Of a stretch of DNA of 64,000 nt, positions 22,752 to 35,070 are shown one piece after another. Origin of the DNA: Entoloma clypeatum (lineage: Eukaryota; Basidiomycota; Agaricomycetes; Agaricales; Entolomataceae); assembly GCA_963565915.1 (NCBI GenBank), contig OY751493.1, positions 1,984,001 to 2,048,000 of the forward strand. Direction: 5' to 3'. The notes below the pieces were generated by a model. That model had not been told where the DNA came from. It worked only from the letters and a program-made list of their open reading frames with translations, and ran no database searches. Both the position numbers and the translations under genes were made by a program. Positions within the stretch are counted from its first letter, which is position 1. Each line of letters opens with the position of its first letter.

Positions 22752-24690
22752 TCATTTCGGTTCCGGAGGGGTTATTCTCCTCTTCTTTGATGGCGGCGTG
22801 TTCGGCTGCGCATTCAAATCCTTGGTCGGGGTTTCCAGAAAACAGGCTACTTCGGCTTCATCGTCTGCCTCTTCTGCAAGAGTCTTATGAGTGAGCATTT
22901 CATCAAACGGCCTGGCACTAGCCGCAGTTCCTTCTGGGATGAATGGGGCGAGAAGGCCAATTCCAAGACCGACGCCAGAGGGAAGAGCAGTATTTCGTAA
23001 AACAGGGCTCTCAGCACCTGCAACGGCGGTGGGGGAGCTGGGGCGTTCCTGGGATCCCACGGTTCGGCGCCAGGGTGAGTAAACTATAGTGAAAGGGTCG
23101 CTGCTTGTCAAAGAGTCGATGTTAGTCGTCGCCGATGAGACGGAAACGTCAGCGAGCCATTCATCGCTGAAACTCGAGGCTTGGGGGCGATGACTCTTGA
23201 TAATTGTCTTGGCAGTGTGCTGGAGTGGCGACTCCTGAATGAGGTATCGCGTCTTGTGGCCAGACAGAGGAAACCTTCCTCTGTGGAAAAAAGCTCGAGG
23301 TGATGACCGCGAGAGCTTTTCGAGACTTTCCGGAGTGCCCAAGTCGAGGACACCCTGCTTTGTTGTAGAGAGAAAGATGCGGGGACTTGTGGCAGGAGAG
23401 GCTACGATGCGGGGACTTTCCCCGGCGGCAAGCGAATTTTTGGCGGCCGGACTGTTGAAATCGCGGACGAGCATGCTCAGAGAGATCTCACGAGAGCGCG
23501 AGTGTAATGGATGGCTCGGACTGGGAAATCGCCAAGGTTGATCGGAGGGGAGTCGCGGAGGGGAATGTCGGAAGGAGGGAGTGAGGAGAGGGTCGTACGG
23601 CGAAGGTGGGACGACGGGCAAAGCTGGTGGGGACGCAGAAAGTTGCGAAATGGCGTCTGGCGGATGATTAGCTGGGTCGGAAGGGATGGATGACTGAGGA
23701 GTGAGGGGAGGGCTGGGGGGAGGTACATGTGAACGGGAAAGGGGGTGAAGGCGAGGTTTGGGATCTGCTTTGGGTGATGGCACATCAGGCTGTGAGACAG
23801 TGGACGAGGAGGAAGCGGGAGGGTGATCGGCTTCGTTGGTAAGAGGCTTAGGTCTCTGTCTTGCGGCCTCCGCGACAGAGACGAGAGAGCGGAACCTGGA
23901 GTTGTGTAATCTGCCGCAGAAGTCTAGCTGGGGGTCAACATCGATACTGACAAGTTTATCGTGGGGGTGGGGAGGCTGCTGAGATTTGATGGTAGATCTG
24001 TTTTCTTCTAGAGAATAGAGAAGAATATTAAATGGTGGGCCAGATGGGACGGAACGGGAAGGACTTACTGTTGGAACCGCGTCCGCGTGGGCGGTCACTG
24101 CCGTCGCGCCTGTTGGACATGGCGATTTTATGCTTTTCAAAGACGTGTCGGCGCCACATGCTTTTGGCGTTTACGCCTGCATAGGTTCTCCTGCAAAAGG
24201 TGCAGCGGAGCCTGGGCTCTTCTCCTATGGGCCATCCGTCAGGCCCTCGGTCCTTGAGATCTTTCTTCTTGGCAGGGCACCAGCCTCTGGGGGGCTCGAG
24301 GTTGGGGGGGTACGGGATGGCATTCTGGTTAGAATTGTTCTGGGAGATGAAATCGTCGGCGTCGAGAAACCACTCGGGATTGTCGGCCATGAGCTGGTAG
24401 GAGAGGCCGTCTGGGTAGAGCTCTGCGCGGGGGAAGGAGTTGAAGGGGGGACGTATGAAGAGGACATTGGGGTCGGCGGGCTGTGGATCCATGCCGACAG
24501 GAGGGTGGGTGTGGGTGTCGAGGGGACGGGAGAGGTGCCTGTGGGGGGCTGGGAGGGGGAGGTTGGCGGAGAGGGCGCGAGGGGAGTAGGGACGGGGACG
24601 GAAGGAGACGGCTGCGGGTGTGAAGAAGTCGAGGTCGGTGGAGGAGAGGCGGCGCTTGAGAGGTCTGTCGACGGGGGAGGGAGTAGGCAT
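22752..24690 (-). CDS. Ser/Pro-rich protein with a C2H2-like zinc finger
   Basis: Two exons, 24690 to about 24068 and about 24010 to 22752, about 625 aa. Residues about 160-190 read RLRCTFCRRTYAGVNAKSMW then RRHVFEKHK, a C-x2-C-x(about 15)-H-x4-H finger; before it is a conserved-looking acidic block (GLSYQLMADNPEWFLDADDF). The C-terminal two thirds are Ser/Pro-rich with repeated (S/T)P sites and end with a basic KKRRI motif that could be a nuclear signal. The splice joins AACA to AAGAAAAC (N-K-E-N). Probably a nuclear regulatory protein; no named family recognised. Confidence 0.7.
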
Positions 24691-24750
24691 GCCGGGGAGG
24701 AGGGAGGGAACGCGTCAGTCACGTGCTCACCCTCTCATCCCCAACTTCCG
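24691..24750. promoter_or_regulatory. 60-bp divergent promoter with CACGTG
   Basis: Start codons of the C2H2 protein (24690) and SPB1 (24751) are 60 bp apart. CACGTG is at 24720-24725, in the centre. Confidence 0.5.
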
Positions 24751-27700
24751 ATGGCCAAGACACAAAAAAAGACGGGCAAGGGGCGGCTGGACAAGTATTA
24801 CAAGCTCGCAAAGTAAGAAATATATTTACTTAAATTATCAATTAATTATTTCACCCCAGAGAGCAAGGCTATCGCGCCCGCTCCGCCTTCAAGCTCATCC
24901 AACTCAACAAAAAATATGCCTTTCTCGAATCCTCCCGCTGCACTATCGACCTCTGTGCTGCCCCCGGCGGTTGGCTCCAGGTCGCCAGCAAGTACATGCC
25001 TGTAAACACCGTCATCGTCGGCAAGTCCCTTGCTCCTCCCTTCCTCTAAACCTAATCCTCCCATCCATCTAGGTGTCGATCTCGTTCCAATCAAGCCCAT
25101 CCCTCGCGTCGTCACCTTTGCCGCCGATATCACCACCCCACGCTGCCGCAATCTCATCCGCGCCGAGCTCAAAGACTGGAAAGCCGACGTCGTTCTCCAC
25201 GACGGCGCGCCCAACGTCGGCACTGCATGGATACAGGACGCATATACCCAGTCAGAACTTGTTCTCATGAGTCTCAAACTTGCCGTAGAGTTCCTCAACA
25301 AAGGGGGCACATTTGTCACCAAGGTTTTCCGCAGCGTCGATTATAACAACCTCATCTGGGTCTTCAACCAGCTTTTTGCCAAGGTCGAGGCCACTAAGCC
25401 GCCCTCATCCAGGTTCATCCTCTTCTCCTACCGTTCTTTTTCCATCTCATAATCGTCCAGAAATGTCTCTGCTGAAATCTTTGTTGTCTGTCGCGATTTT
25501 TTAGCCCCCAAGTTCATCGATCCCAAATTTCTCGATCCTCGACATGTCTTCAAGGAAATCGCTGTACCCGATTCCACCGCTGACAAGGGAACATCCGCCA
25601 ATAACGTCCAAGCCAACGTCTTCCACCCTGAAAAGAAACGACGGCAGCGAGACGGCTACGCCGATGGCGACTACACTCTGCATAAAACCATTCCCGCCGC
25701 TGACTTCATTCGAGGGCCAGATCCAATCGCTCTTCTCGGCTCAGCCAACAAGATTGCTTTCGTCACCGACCAGGAGAAAGAGTACATTTCCTCATGATTT
25801 CGTCTCTTCACACCACTGAGGACTTTTCTTCAAAGATGGCTGACAATGGACGTCACCTCTGCAGACGTAAAAGTCAACTGTGAGGACTTAAAAGTTCTTG
25901 GGAAAGGCGACTTCAAGACCTTGATGAAATGGCGCCTTGCCCTCCGTGAACAGGTAGGTTTCCATCTAGTTTGTGACCTATTGCCTTGGCTCAGGACTTC
26001 CAGCTTGGCCTGGATAATAGGACTAAAGAGACGGAGGAATTTACCGAGACCGTAAAAGTAGCCGAAGATGTTGATGAAGAAGAACAAATCACAGAAGAGG
26101 TATCTCCACATTTCGAAATCATGGGTATCTTGCGCTAACTTGATAAAAGTTACAACGTCTTAATGTCGAGGCTGCTGCACGAGCAAAACGTGAACGGAGA
26201 CGCGCCAACGAAGTCAGGACACGAACCATTCAACGTATGCAACTGCAGATGACAGCCCCCCTGGATATCGGCTTGGAACAACAGGATATGTCTCTTGTTG
26301 GACAGGACGATATTTTTGACCTCGTAGGGGCGGAAAATGCCCTTCAAATGCGCGGAGGACTCAACGAAGTGGTTGGAGACCACAGCGATGATCTCGAAAC
26401 CAGCGATGAAGAGGAGGTAAACCCAGAAAGCCAGGAGGGTCTCAATTCGGATGCCATGGAGGAAAAGGTGAACCGACTGGAAGAGGAATTAGATGGTTTC
26501 TATGAAGCGTACCAGAGCCGACTACGGGAACGGGACGCCAAATTCAAGGTCAAGGAAGCGCGTCGAAACAATGCTAAACTAGAAACGTGGTCCGGAATTC
26601 AGGATACAAACAGCTCAAATGGTGACTGCGAGAGCGATGAGGGTGGTTGGGAAGAGATGCAACAAGCAAAAGACATGAGTCAAATTTCCTCAGATGAAGA
26701 TTCTTCGGATGAAGATGCTCGACAGGTTGTCGTAGGTCAAAAGCGAAGCCATACCCCCACGTCTGATTCCAAGCGCAACTCTAAGCGAACACGACTTATC
26801 ACAAAGCTGGAAGAACCAAAGTCAATTGCGTCAGTCAGCAAAGCCACTCACGTTTGGTTCAGCCAGGATGTCTTTGCAGGCATTGAGGACTTTGACGACA
26901 ACGACATGTCCATTGATGAGCAGGAGCCATCACCACATACCGTAAAGATCCACACCATGGCAATTTTCTTGTAACTGACCTCGTTCTTAGACCACTGATG
27001 ATGACATCGAAATAGTCCCACAAGAACGTGATCACGATGTGAGCATGTGGAATGTGGAAAATGAGGATGAGGATGACTCGAAGCGAGCTCAGGTTCAACG
27101 TGCGCGATCTTTGGCCTGCGCTGACGAGGTTTATCCCTAATATAATCTACCCCCCAGGCTTTGGACTGGTCACGCCAGAAACGGTGGCTATAGCTCAAAA
27201 ACTGGTTAATCGTCAAACGACTGTGACCCATCTGATGAACGATGGATTCAATCGATATTCCTTGGACTCAAAGGAAGGCCTCCCGTCATGGTTCCTCGAT
27301 GATGAATCAAAACATTACAAACAAAACCTTCCCATCACAAAGGAAGCAATGGCAGCTCTCCGTGTAAAGCAGCGAGCCTTGGATGCACGACCTATCAAGA
27401 AGGTTACTGAGGCCAAGGCACGCAAAAAGTTCAAAGCTCATCAACGCCTGGAGAAGGCCCTCAAGAAGGCTGAGGGTATCAATTCGACTGCAGACATGTC
27501 AGAGCGTGACAAGGCGCAACGAATAGAGAAATTAATGCGCAAAGGCATGTCGAAAAACCAGAAGGCAAAGAAAGACATCAAAGTCGTCGTCGCCAAGGGT
27601 GTCCACAAAGGTATTAAGGGAAGACCAAAAGGTGTAAAAGGTCGGTATGCAATGGTAGATCCTCGGATGAGGAAAGAGGTTCGTAAAGCGAGCTTACTAC

Positions 27701-27783
27701 ACCCTTTCCATCTAACCTTCTGGCTATAGTTGCGGGCAAAGAAGAGGGTGGAGAAAGCAAACAAAAAGCGGCGAAAAGCTTGA
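24751..27783 (+). CDS. SPB1: SPB1, 60S pre-rRNA 2'-O-ribose methyltransferase
   Basis: Nucleolar AdoMet-dependent methyltransferase for a universally conserved guanosine in the peptidyl transferase centre of 25S rRNA. The N-terminus has the FtsJ fold: [20 protein letters not shown] then [48 protein letters not shown], giving the K-D-K-E tetrad. The DUF3381 middle part follows ([40 protein letters not shown]), then an acidic linker and the Spb1 C-terminal domain ([54 protein letters not shown]) ending KKRRKA. About seven introns; E(KE)W needs a 2+1 codon split. Its stop is 7 bp from that of the next, convergent gene. Confidence 0.93.
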
Positions 27784-27790
27784 TTGTCAT

Positions 27791-30491
27791 TTATGTAGCA
27801 GCAGTGTGTCTTTGACAGGATGTATTTAATTCACAGCCCCTTTCGACAGGTATGGAAGATTTTAGCCTTATGGCTGCCATGATAGCATCACACTGTATGA
27901 GGAAGGGTGACCAACTGGAGGCCGAAGGCTCTTCGCAAATGACCTGGATAAAACTGTCAGCCTGACGCATTCCGAGCATCCTAAGCATACCTGATAACTT
28001 GTGGAACTTTGACTGGCTCCCACATCTCGCAGACTTTCGCTCACAGTAGTAATGGATGGCTCGGTACTGGACCCGCATGTTCGTCGCACGATCGAGCAAG
28101 TCTCGAGTCCATACGTCAGGCCGTGATGCTTGAGTATCAGTGGCGGATTGGGTTGCTGGGTTTTCCCATCTTCTGCTGCACTTGTCAAGCTATTCCTCCA
28201 TTGAGTAACGTTTTATGAGAGGATGAAGAGGTGCTCACTAGAAATCTAGTTTGTTGACATAGCCTCGGAAATCATCTGGCCATTTCTCTTCGATCAGGTG
28301 GGAACCATTAAAGACACAAAACTGGATGTCCATTGCACTGTTTGTGAATGTTGCATCTGTTCAGTTATCATTTTCTAAAAAAAACAAGCTCATGAAGACG
28401 AACTAATCAGGCATCATCAAATCTATTTCTTGCATATTTCCAACCCAGGACGTGGACTCGAGGCCACCATGTTCCTGATTTGTGTCAGAGGCTGTATGTA
28501 CCGCCACATTATCCTGGAAGCTTGGTCCTGTTTTGAAGCACCGTCTTCCCGGAAGATGCTCTGGAAGTGAAAGGGCAAGTTCGAACTTTAGGATTTGCAT
28601 AGGTTTAACGGCATTTCCAGTTGTTTGGGTTGAAAGGCTGTGGTATACAAGGCGGTAAACCAAACGTGAATCAGTTGGACGCAGATGAAAACGCTGAATA
28701 GGTGAGCTAGAGTCTTTATGTTAAGAAACACACCCCCAAAAAGCAAGAACGAACAAACCCGGTGGCGAAAAATCGGTTACCGGACTGTTGCGGAAGCCAA
28801 TCCAGGATATGAGCAAGTCCTTGGCATCCTTGCAAAGGAGGTGTGATATCGGACCGCTGAGATAACGCTGGGCAAGTTAACAGATATCCGAAACTAGCGT
28901 GGTTAGGACCTACTGGATAACGTTCGAGGAACAAAGACTTACGAGGCAGTGACGGTGGTGGTAGAGTGAGAAGTAACATCAAGGGTCTCAACTGTTTGGC
29001 GCAATACATCTCTTAGAACGACTTGTTGTCTGATATATTTGCTCAGGAGTTGTAAGACACGAGGGTAAATCAACATACCCGGAAAGATTAAAGATCCTGT
29101 GGTCACCCGCCAGACCTGCTTCCGACGGCTTGTGATGCGAGTTCGAATGTGCATGTTCTCCTACTTGTCGTATGCGAAAGAGACTACCCATCCCATTGAT
29201 ACGCGATAACGGGCGTGGAGGGAAAAATGGATAAAGAGAATATCTGGGGTCGGATATTGAAGATGGTGTGCTATTTCTGCTATTTCTGCCATACAACAAG
29301 GTAGGTAATTCCCGCGCAGCCTATATTATGATAGAGTATCAGCAGCGAAGTGAAAATGAATAAGGAGAGACTCGAACCTCGAATGCTGCAAGCAACATAA
29401 GCCGTTTCGCGGAATGATCTGCACCATCTTCCGCTGATTTTTTGGATAAACGAATCTATGCCAGTTGAAGACTCGCTTAGGATGGCTCACGAATGACGTA
29501 CAATTCCATGACCTGTATCTTCGACAAAGACGCCTGACAAACGAGATATTCGCTGAAGGGTATCCGAGTGCAGTTTTAGCCCGTTGGGTAATGAGAACAG
29601 CTCCTCCTTTATAGTCTGGAGCGGTCGTCATATCATCATTCACATTTTAGTGAGAAAGACTTGACTGACATCCTTGAAATGATCAATGTGTCGACTGAGA
29701 TCGTCAATAGAACCTCGTGATCCTTCAACTCTGAGAGACAGTGGATTTGCGGAGAAAGATACATGTAAATTGTAATCGGAGGACAATGCAAGGAGGTCCG
29801 CTCCATCTGATGGGGAAAAATTCGCAATTTGAAGAACCCAAATGTATAAACACCGACCTTTTCCCAGCAAAAGGAACGCTTGACGTATGTCCAATGGGAA
29901 AGCTTGGAATTTGATTAAACGATGGCTACATGCAAGGCACTAATAAATTGACGCACATCGATAGACCACCTCAGTCCAGTCTTTTCCAGTCTTTTTAGTC
30001 CTCATAAGTGACGGCCATTTCCATGCATTTTCGATGATGGCGGCTGCAAATTGCCACTTGTTGCGTTTCGCAGGTGCATCAAGATGATACAATTCCAAGA
30101 ATCTCCGAAGTTGAGTAAAGGTGAATGAGCGCACGAGCGTCTCTGATAACGAGTTGTATTCCTGCTCGTAGCCAGGATCATTCTCCGCAGGACTCGTTAA
30201 GGGACGGCAACGTTCTATGTCTGCTAGTGTAACTTGGCAGCTAGTCGATGCAATGTGTTGAAGATACTCTTCCAGTTTAGTCTCTTGGAGAAGAGACCTC
30301 TTAACGGTGGGCTCCTCCGACTTCGGTGGGTCTGCATTAATTCTCCTTTTAAGAATGGTATTTCTCCCTGAAGGGAGCTTGGAGTCGGCCGAGTGGTTGG
30401 CTATGTCTCGTGAGTCACCAATAGAGACTATAAGGGAAGATGCCGCCGTTCGCCCGCGAAGACACGTCGAGCATAGGGAGCGAGATAACAT
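27791..30491 (-). CDS. SLS1-like mitochondrial inner-membrane regulator
   Basis: The N-terminus (MLSRSLCSTCLRGRTAASSL) is Arg/Ser-rich like a mitochondrial presequence. Joined exons give KLEEYLQHIASTSCQVTLAD, YNSLSETLVRSFTFTQLRRF, QAFLLLG.DGADLLALSSDY, PLSLRVEGSRGSIDDLSRHI, LHSDTLQRISRLSGVFVEDT, KRLMLLAAFE, DPRYSLYPFFPPRPLSRING, then FELALSLPEHLPG, DIQFCVFNGSHLIEEKWPDD, LILKHHGLTYGLETCS and finally CEEPSASSWSPFLIQC. These match the order of the SLS family (yeast Sls1, which links mitochondrial transcription to translation at the inner membrane). The last exons lie past an apparent TAG at 28238 that is removed by a GTGAGC intron, so the gene ends at 27791. Exon borders in the middle are approximate. 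Confidence 0.7.
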
Positions 30492-30586
30492 AGGTGAGGG
30501 TTAACTAAATAAATAAATAAAATGTTTATGTCATAACACCACTGCTTACACAACCCTTTCTCAAAAAAACGCTGCTTTATCGGAAA

Positions 30587-33206
30587 ATGACCACAGTGGA
30601 CGATATCGATTATTCAGACATCGAAGCAAAGTACGTCAGACTTAGTGTGTTCGAAGTTTATGCATATTCAGACCTCGATAGATATCACGTTCAGTACGAT
30701 GAGGGTTTTGACAACACAATAATTGTCGACGGCGTTCCCATCATCGATAAATCCAAACTCGAGAAACTACTCGCAAAAGTCTGCAAGGAAGTCTCGAGGA
30801 AAGGGGTCGTAATTAAATCTGACGACATATTCATGCCATGGGATGATGCTACAGGCAAAAGCAAAGGGTGAGGTGCTCAGTTGCCCTATCGCTGACACCA
30901 AATTCACTGTTCTGCCAGATACTTTTTCGTGGACTTCCATAATACCGAAGACGCTAATTTGGCTCTCTCAGTTCTCAACAATCACCCATTTGACGCCAAG
31001 CACACATTCAAACTCAATCGCTTTACTGACGTAGAAGCATTCTCAAACCTGGGCGAGGCCTATACAGCACCAGAGGAAGAGGATTACGTTGCCAAGGTTT
31101 TTCTCCTCAAATTTGAATGTAGAGGCAACTAACGCTTTAAACTAAGGAACATCTCCGTGCTTGGCTTGCCGACACTCACGGCCGTGACCAATATGTCACT
31201 TATCGCGGCGACGATGTGGAGATTCACTGGCATGGCAAACCGTCTCAAAGTGAGATTGCTCATAAACCTGTGAGTTTCTGAGATTTTGGACCTACCTGCT
31301 AAATATGATGATTATTTAGGATTGGAAAGATTTTCTCTACGTCGCCTGGTCCCCTCTGGGTACTTATATCGCCACTTTGCATAGACAAGGTGTCCGTTTA
31401 TGGGGGGGGGCTTCTTGGAAACATCAGCAACGCTTCGCTCATCCCTTGGTAAAGCTTATTGATTTCTCCCCTTGCGAACAATATCTCGTCACTTGGTCTA
31501 ATGAACCAATTGTCGTTCCCGAGGGCGCGCTACAAGGGCCTCAATACTTCTCGCCAGATGATGAAGGCAACAATATTGCTGTGTGGGACATAAAATCTGG
31601 GGACCTGCTCCGCACCTTCTCAAGTGACAACAGCGGTCTTGCAACGAAAAAACAGATGCAATGGCCTGCGCTCAAGTGGAGTCCTGACGACAAATTTGTT
31701 GCACGTGTTACCCCTGGACAGATGATCAGCATACACGAACTTCCCAGCATGTATCTGCATGGTAAAAAAAGCCTCAAAATTGAGGGAGTTGTCGACTTTG
31801 AATGGTGCCCAATGGGCGACAAGGATAAAGAAGATACAGACAAGGAATCCAAAGCCACACTGAATGGCGCCACAAACAAGGCGGGGTCCAGAAAATCGAG
31901 AGAAAATATGCTAGCCTATTGGACGCCCGAAGTAGCTAACCAACCCGCTCGTGTGACCCTCCTTGGCTTCCCCAGCCGCACTGTTTTACGACAAAAGAAC
32001 TTGTTCAACGTTACAGAGGTCTGTTTCAATATTCTCCATGACTTTCTGCGTTAATTTAGATCATTCCCGAGTAGTGTAAACTTTACTGGCAAAATCAAGG
32101 TGACTTCCTTTGTGTTAAAGTTGATCGCCATACGAAGACAAAGAAGTCTATATTCTGCAATCTTGAAATCTTTCGAGTACGAGAAAAGGATTATCCGGTC
32201 GAGGTTGTCGAACTAAAGGGTGAATGTTTCCACTTCCACTTCCATCATTTGTCTGATGTCCTCGAGTAGATACTGTTATGGACTTTTCTTGGGAGCCGAA
32301 AGGCGAGCGATTTGCCATAGTCTCGAGCAATGATCCGAACCTCGGTAATCCTGGGCCGGGAATCACGATCAAAACTGATGTTAGCTTCTATCAATTGGAT
32401 CATGGCAAAAACGATTTTAAATTGCTACGTATGGTTCAATGAGAACAAGTACATCCCTCACCACTCACTTCTTCTTAATAGGCACTCTTTCATCTCGCAC
32501 AAGCAATGCAATTAGATGGTCCCCTCGGGGTCGTCATGTTGTCCTCGCTACTGTTGGATCCTCAAGCAAATCAGAGTTGGAATTCTGGGATCTTGATTTC
32601 AATGTTGATGACACTGGCCGCAGAGACGGACAAGTTTCAAAGGATGATTGGGGCAACGGTATCCAATTACTTGGCACCGCTGATCATTATGGCGTGACAG
32701 ATGTTGAGTGGGACCCCAGTGGACGTTATCTGGCCACTAGCGCCAGTGCATGGACTCACACTGTGGGAGAAATTGGTTACTGCCTTTGAAGTCGCTCTAA
32801 AGTGATGTTTCAGCTCGAAAACGGCTATGCTGTTTGGGACTTCCGTGGGCAGGAGCTCATTAAATATATTCAGGACCGTTTCAAGCAATTCATCTGGCGT
32901 CCACGTCCAGGCACTTTGTTGACTAAAGAGCAACAAAAACAGATCAAGAAAAACCTCCGCGAATATAGCCGTACATTTGACGAGGAAGACGCAGCGGAAG
33001 AGAGTAATGTCAGTGCAGAACTCATCGCCCATCGCAAACGACTGGTGGACGAGTGGAATGCATGGCGAGCACTTTGCGAAAAAGACTGTGCCGAAGAACG
33101 GGATCAAAGAACTGGAAGGATACATGAAGCGGAAGAGGAGAAGGAGGAGATTGAGGTGTGGATTGACGAAGTGATCGACCAGGTGGAAGAATTGGTAGTG
33201 GAGTAA
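30587..33206 (+). CDS. PRT1: Translation initiation factor eIF3 subunit b (PRT1)
   Basis: Scaffold subunit of eIF3 on the 40S ribosome. Exon 1 (30587-30630) and exon 2 (30682-30867) join as [20 protein letters not shown]; the ACCTCGATAG acceptor rather than the nearer TTCAG keeps the frame. The RRM follows ([40 protein letters not shown]), then the beta-propeller ([120 protein letters not shown]) and the C-terminal helix region ([20 protein letters not shown]). Length and order match the fungal protein. Divergent from the SLS1-like gene with 95 bp between start codons. Confidence 0.94.
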
Positions 33207-33287
33207 CAAGGTGCTTACATAACTTACATAAAGTAGGCGCCATCTTATCAGACAAGAATTTGTCTCCATCACCTCTTGGTGTTTTCT

Positions 33288-34995
33288 ATGAGCTCGTCTT
33301 CGTCTACGCTCTGGGCCACTGGTAAGATTACCTTGCCTCGTTCTTGCCCTAGCTAGAACCCTCCAACACTTCACAGCATCCAAGGAATGGGTCATTCAGC
33401 CGAAACCTAAGCCTGGTCGAAAGCCAAAGAAAGATATCGTTCTTACGAAACCCGGAAACGACGTATGTCCGCAGATAGACCATGTCCAATATTCCTCATG
33501 TATCATCCGCAATTGCAGACGGACACAAGCGACGGACGTCGTATACAGAACAGGTTCAAACTATCATAGCCGTAGTATCGCCCATTGCTCATGTTGGTAC
33601 TTCAGAGCGGCCCAGCGCGCGTTCCGCGAAAGGAAGCAATCCCAACTCGCCGAATTGCAGGCACGGCTGCACCTATACGAGCAGGGCGAAATTGAGCGCA
33701 ACGTCGCATTGCAAAACATAGCTAAACGGCTGAAGGAGGAAAATGAAGAGCTTCGCGGAGAAAACCAACGACTCAAAGGGAAATTATCGACATTCGAACG
33801 AAGTCCTGAGCCGTCCAAGACCGATCGAAAACGCACCAGGGGCGACTCTCCGCTGTGCGAGATCGAGACGTTGAAAAAGTCGAAGCCATGCCTCGATTCG
33901 TCGGAAACGCACACTTCAGGCCTTTCTCATAACCCGTCCCCACCCTCGATGATATCCTCTCCTGGATCCAATGACACCTCAGAGACTCTTTCTTACGAAG
34001 GACAGGCCAACCAGTCTCCCATCTTGAACCTCTTGCAATTTCCGCCAGCAGATAAACTTTCTCATCTCGATAGCAACAGGTTTGCCCCTTTTGATTGTGG
34101 TCTCTGTACCGAAGATACGCCTTGCATTTGTCGAGATTTTGCCGCACAGCAGGCACAGGTCGATGAACCAGTGACGGACTATAGATTGCCTACCACGTAC
34201 GGGTTATTGAATGCAAGCTCTGATCCTATCTCCCATGCCCTTCACACGGAGCTGATCAGTATACCTCCTTGTACCTCTATTCTGGAAAAACTTCCTGCAT
34301 ACCAGCCTGCCGTCCCACTGCGCCGCAGAGCAGTATCATCGGGGAACGCAGTCTTTTCAGTCGTCCCCCAAACAGCTCAACAGCCGTCTTCACCCACGTG
34401 TTCAGGAGATCCCTCCAATTGCATGGCGTGCGCTGATGATGTATTCGGAAAAGCGTTCTGTGCCGCCATCAAAGAGTCGGTGGATAAAGTGCCGCCTTGT
34501 ACTTGTGACCAGGGTCAATTTGCTTCCGACCGCGTTTCTAGCTCTCGAGCCACCTCCTGTCAAAGTCTCAGGGATTGTGAATGTCGACGATTAATGCCTG
34601 GATCACTGGTTCATCCTTCGCGGGTGCTCCCAGAAACAATGCCTACGAACGATGCCTGGCGCCAACTCAAATTACATCCGAAATTTGCATTTGCTGACCT
34701 ATCGTCACTTGCCGATGTCGTTGCACGACGATCGACATGTGGTTCAGGCGTGGTGATATCTCCCGGTTTTTGCTCTGCGATGCCAGAAAGTACCATTTCA
34801 CTCACTTGCAAGAAGTTCCCGCCTGAACGTGATGAACCACGGACAGAATCGAACAGAGAGAGTATCCCATCCAGAGGTTCTCCCAGGTTGGTGCCACAAG
34901 ATGTTTTAATACGATGCGCCCGCCAAAGAGTGCGGGAGGTCGAAACGGACGCCGTGCGTGCTGCCCTACGTCTCTTAGATGCGAAATTTGTGTAG
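33288..34995 (+). CDS. hapX: HapX-like bZIP iron regulator
   Basis: Nuclear repressor/activator of iron genes that works with the CCAAT-binding complex. Exons: 33288-33321, 33377-33459, then two short exons and a long last exon. The N-terminus ASKEWVIQPKPKPGRKPKKD matches the Hap4-like CBC-binding motif. The basic region joins as RRIQNRAAQRAFRERKQ, followed by heptads (ELQARLHLYEQGEIER, KRLKEENEELRGENQRLKGK). Downstream are several Cys-rich segments: CGLCTEDTPCICRDF, CSGDPSNCMACADDVFGKAF(C), PPCTCDQG, CQSLRDCECRRL and CGSGVVISPGFC. In HapX these sense iron, probably as Fe-S clusters. The combination of CBC motif, bZIP and Cys-rich regions is specific to HapX. Confidence 0.88.
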
Positions 34996-35070
34996 CCCAA
35001 TTACTAAATTACTGTAGGGTGATTATTACATCCTCCGCATCCAGGATCGCTGACCTATTATGGCTGCGAC

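Noticed and set aside
28238..28240. TAG as the end of the SLS1-like gene
   Set aside because: The following GTGAGC intron and the exon LTSAAEDGKTQQ... LILKHHGLTYGLETC match the family's C-terminal block.
29360..29400. tRNA-like GGTTCGAGTC box on the minus strand
   Set aside because: It is at an exon/intron border of the SLS1-like gene; no cloverleaf or A box could be formed around it.
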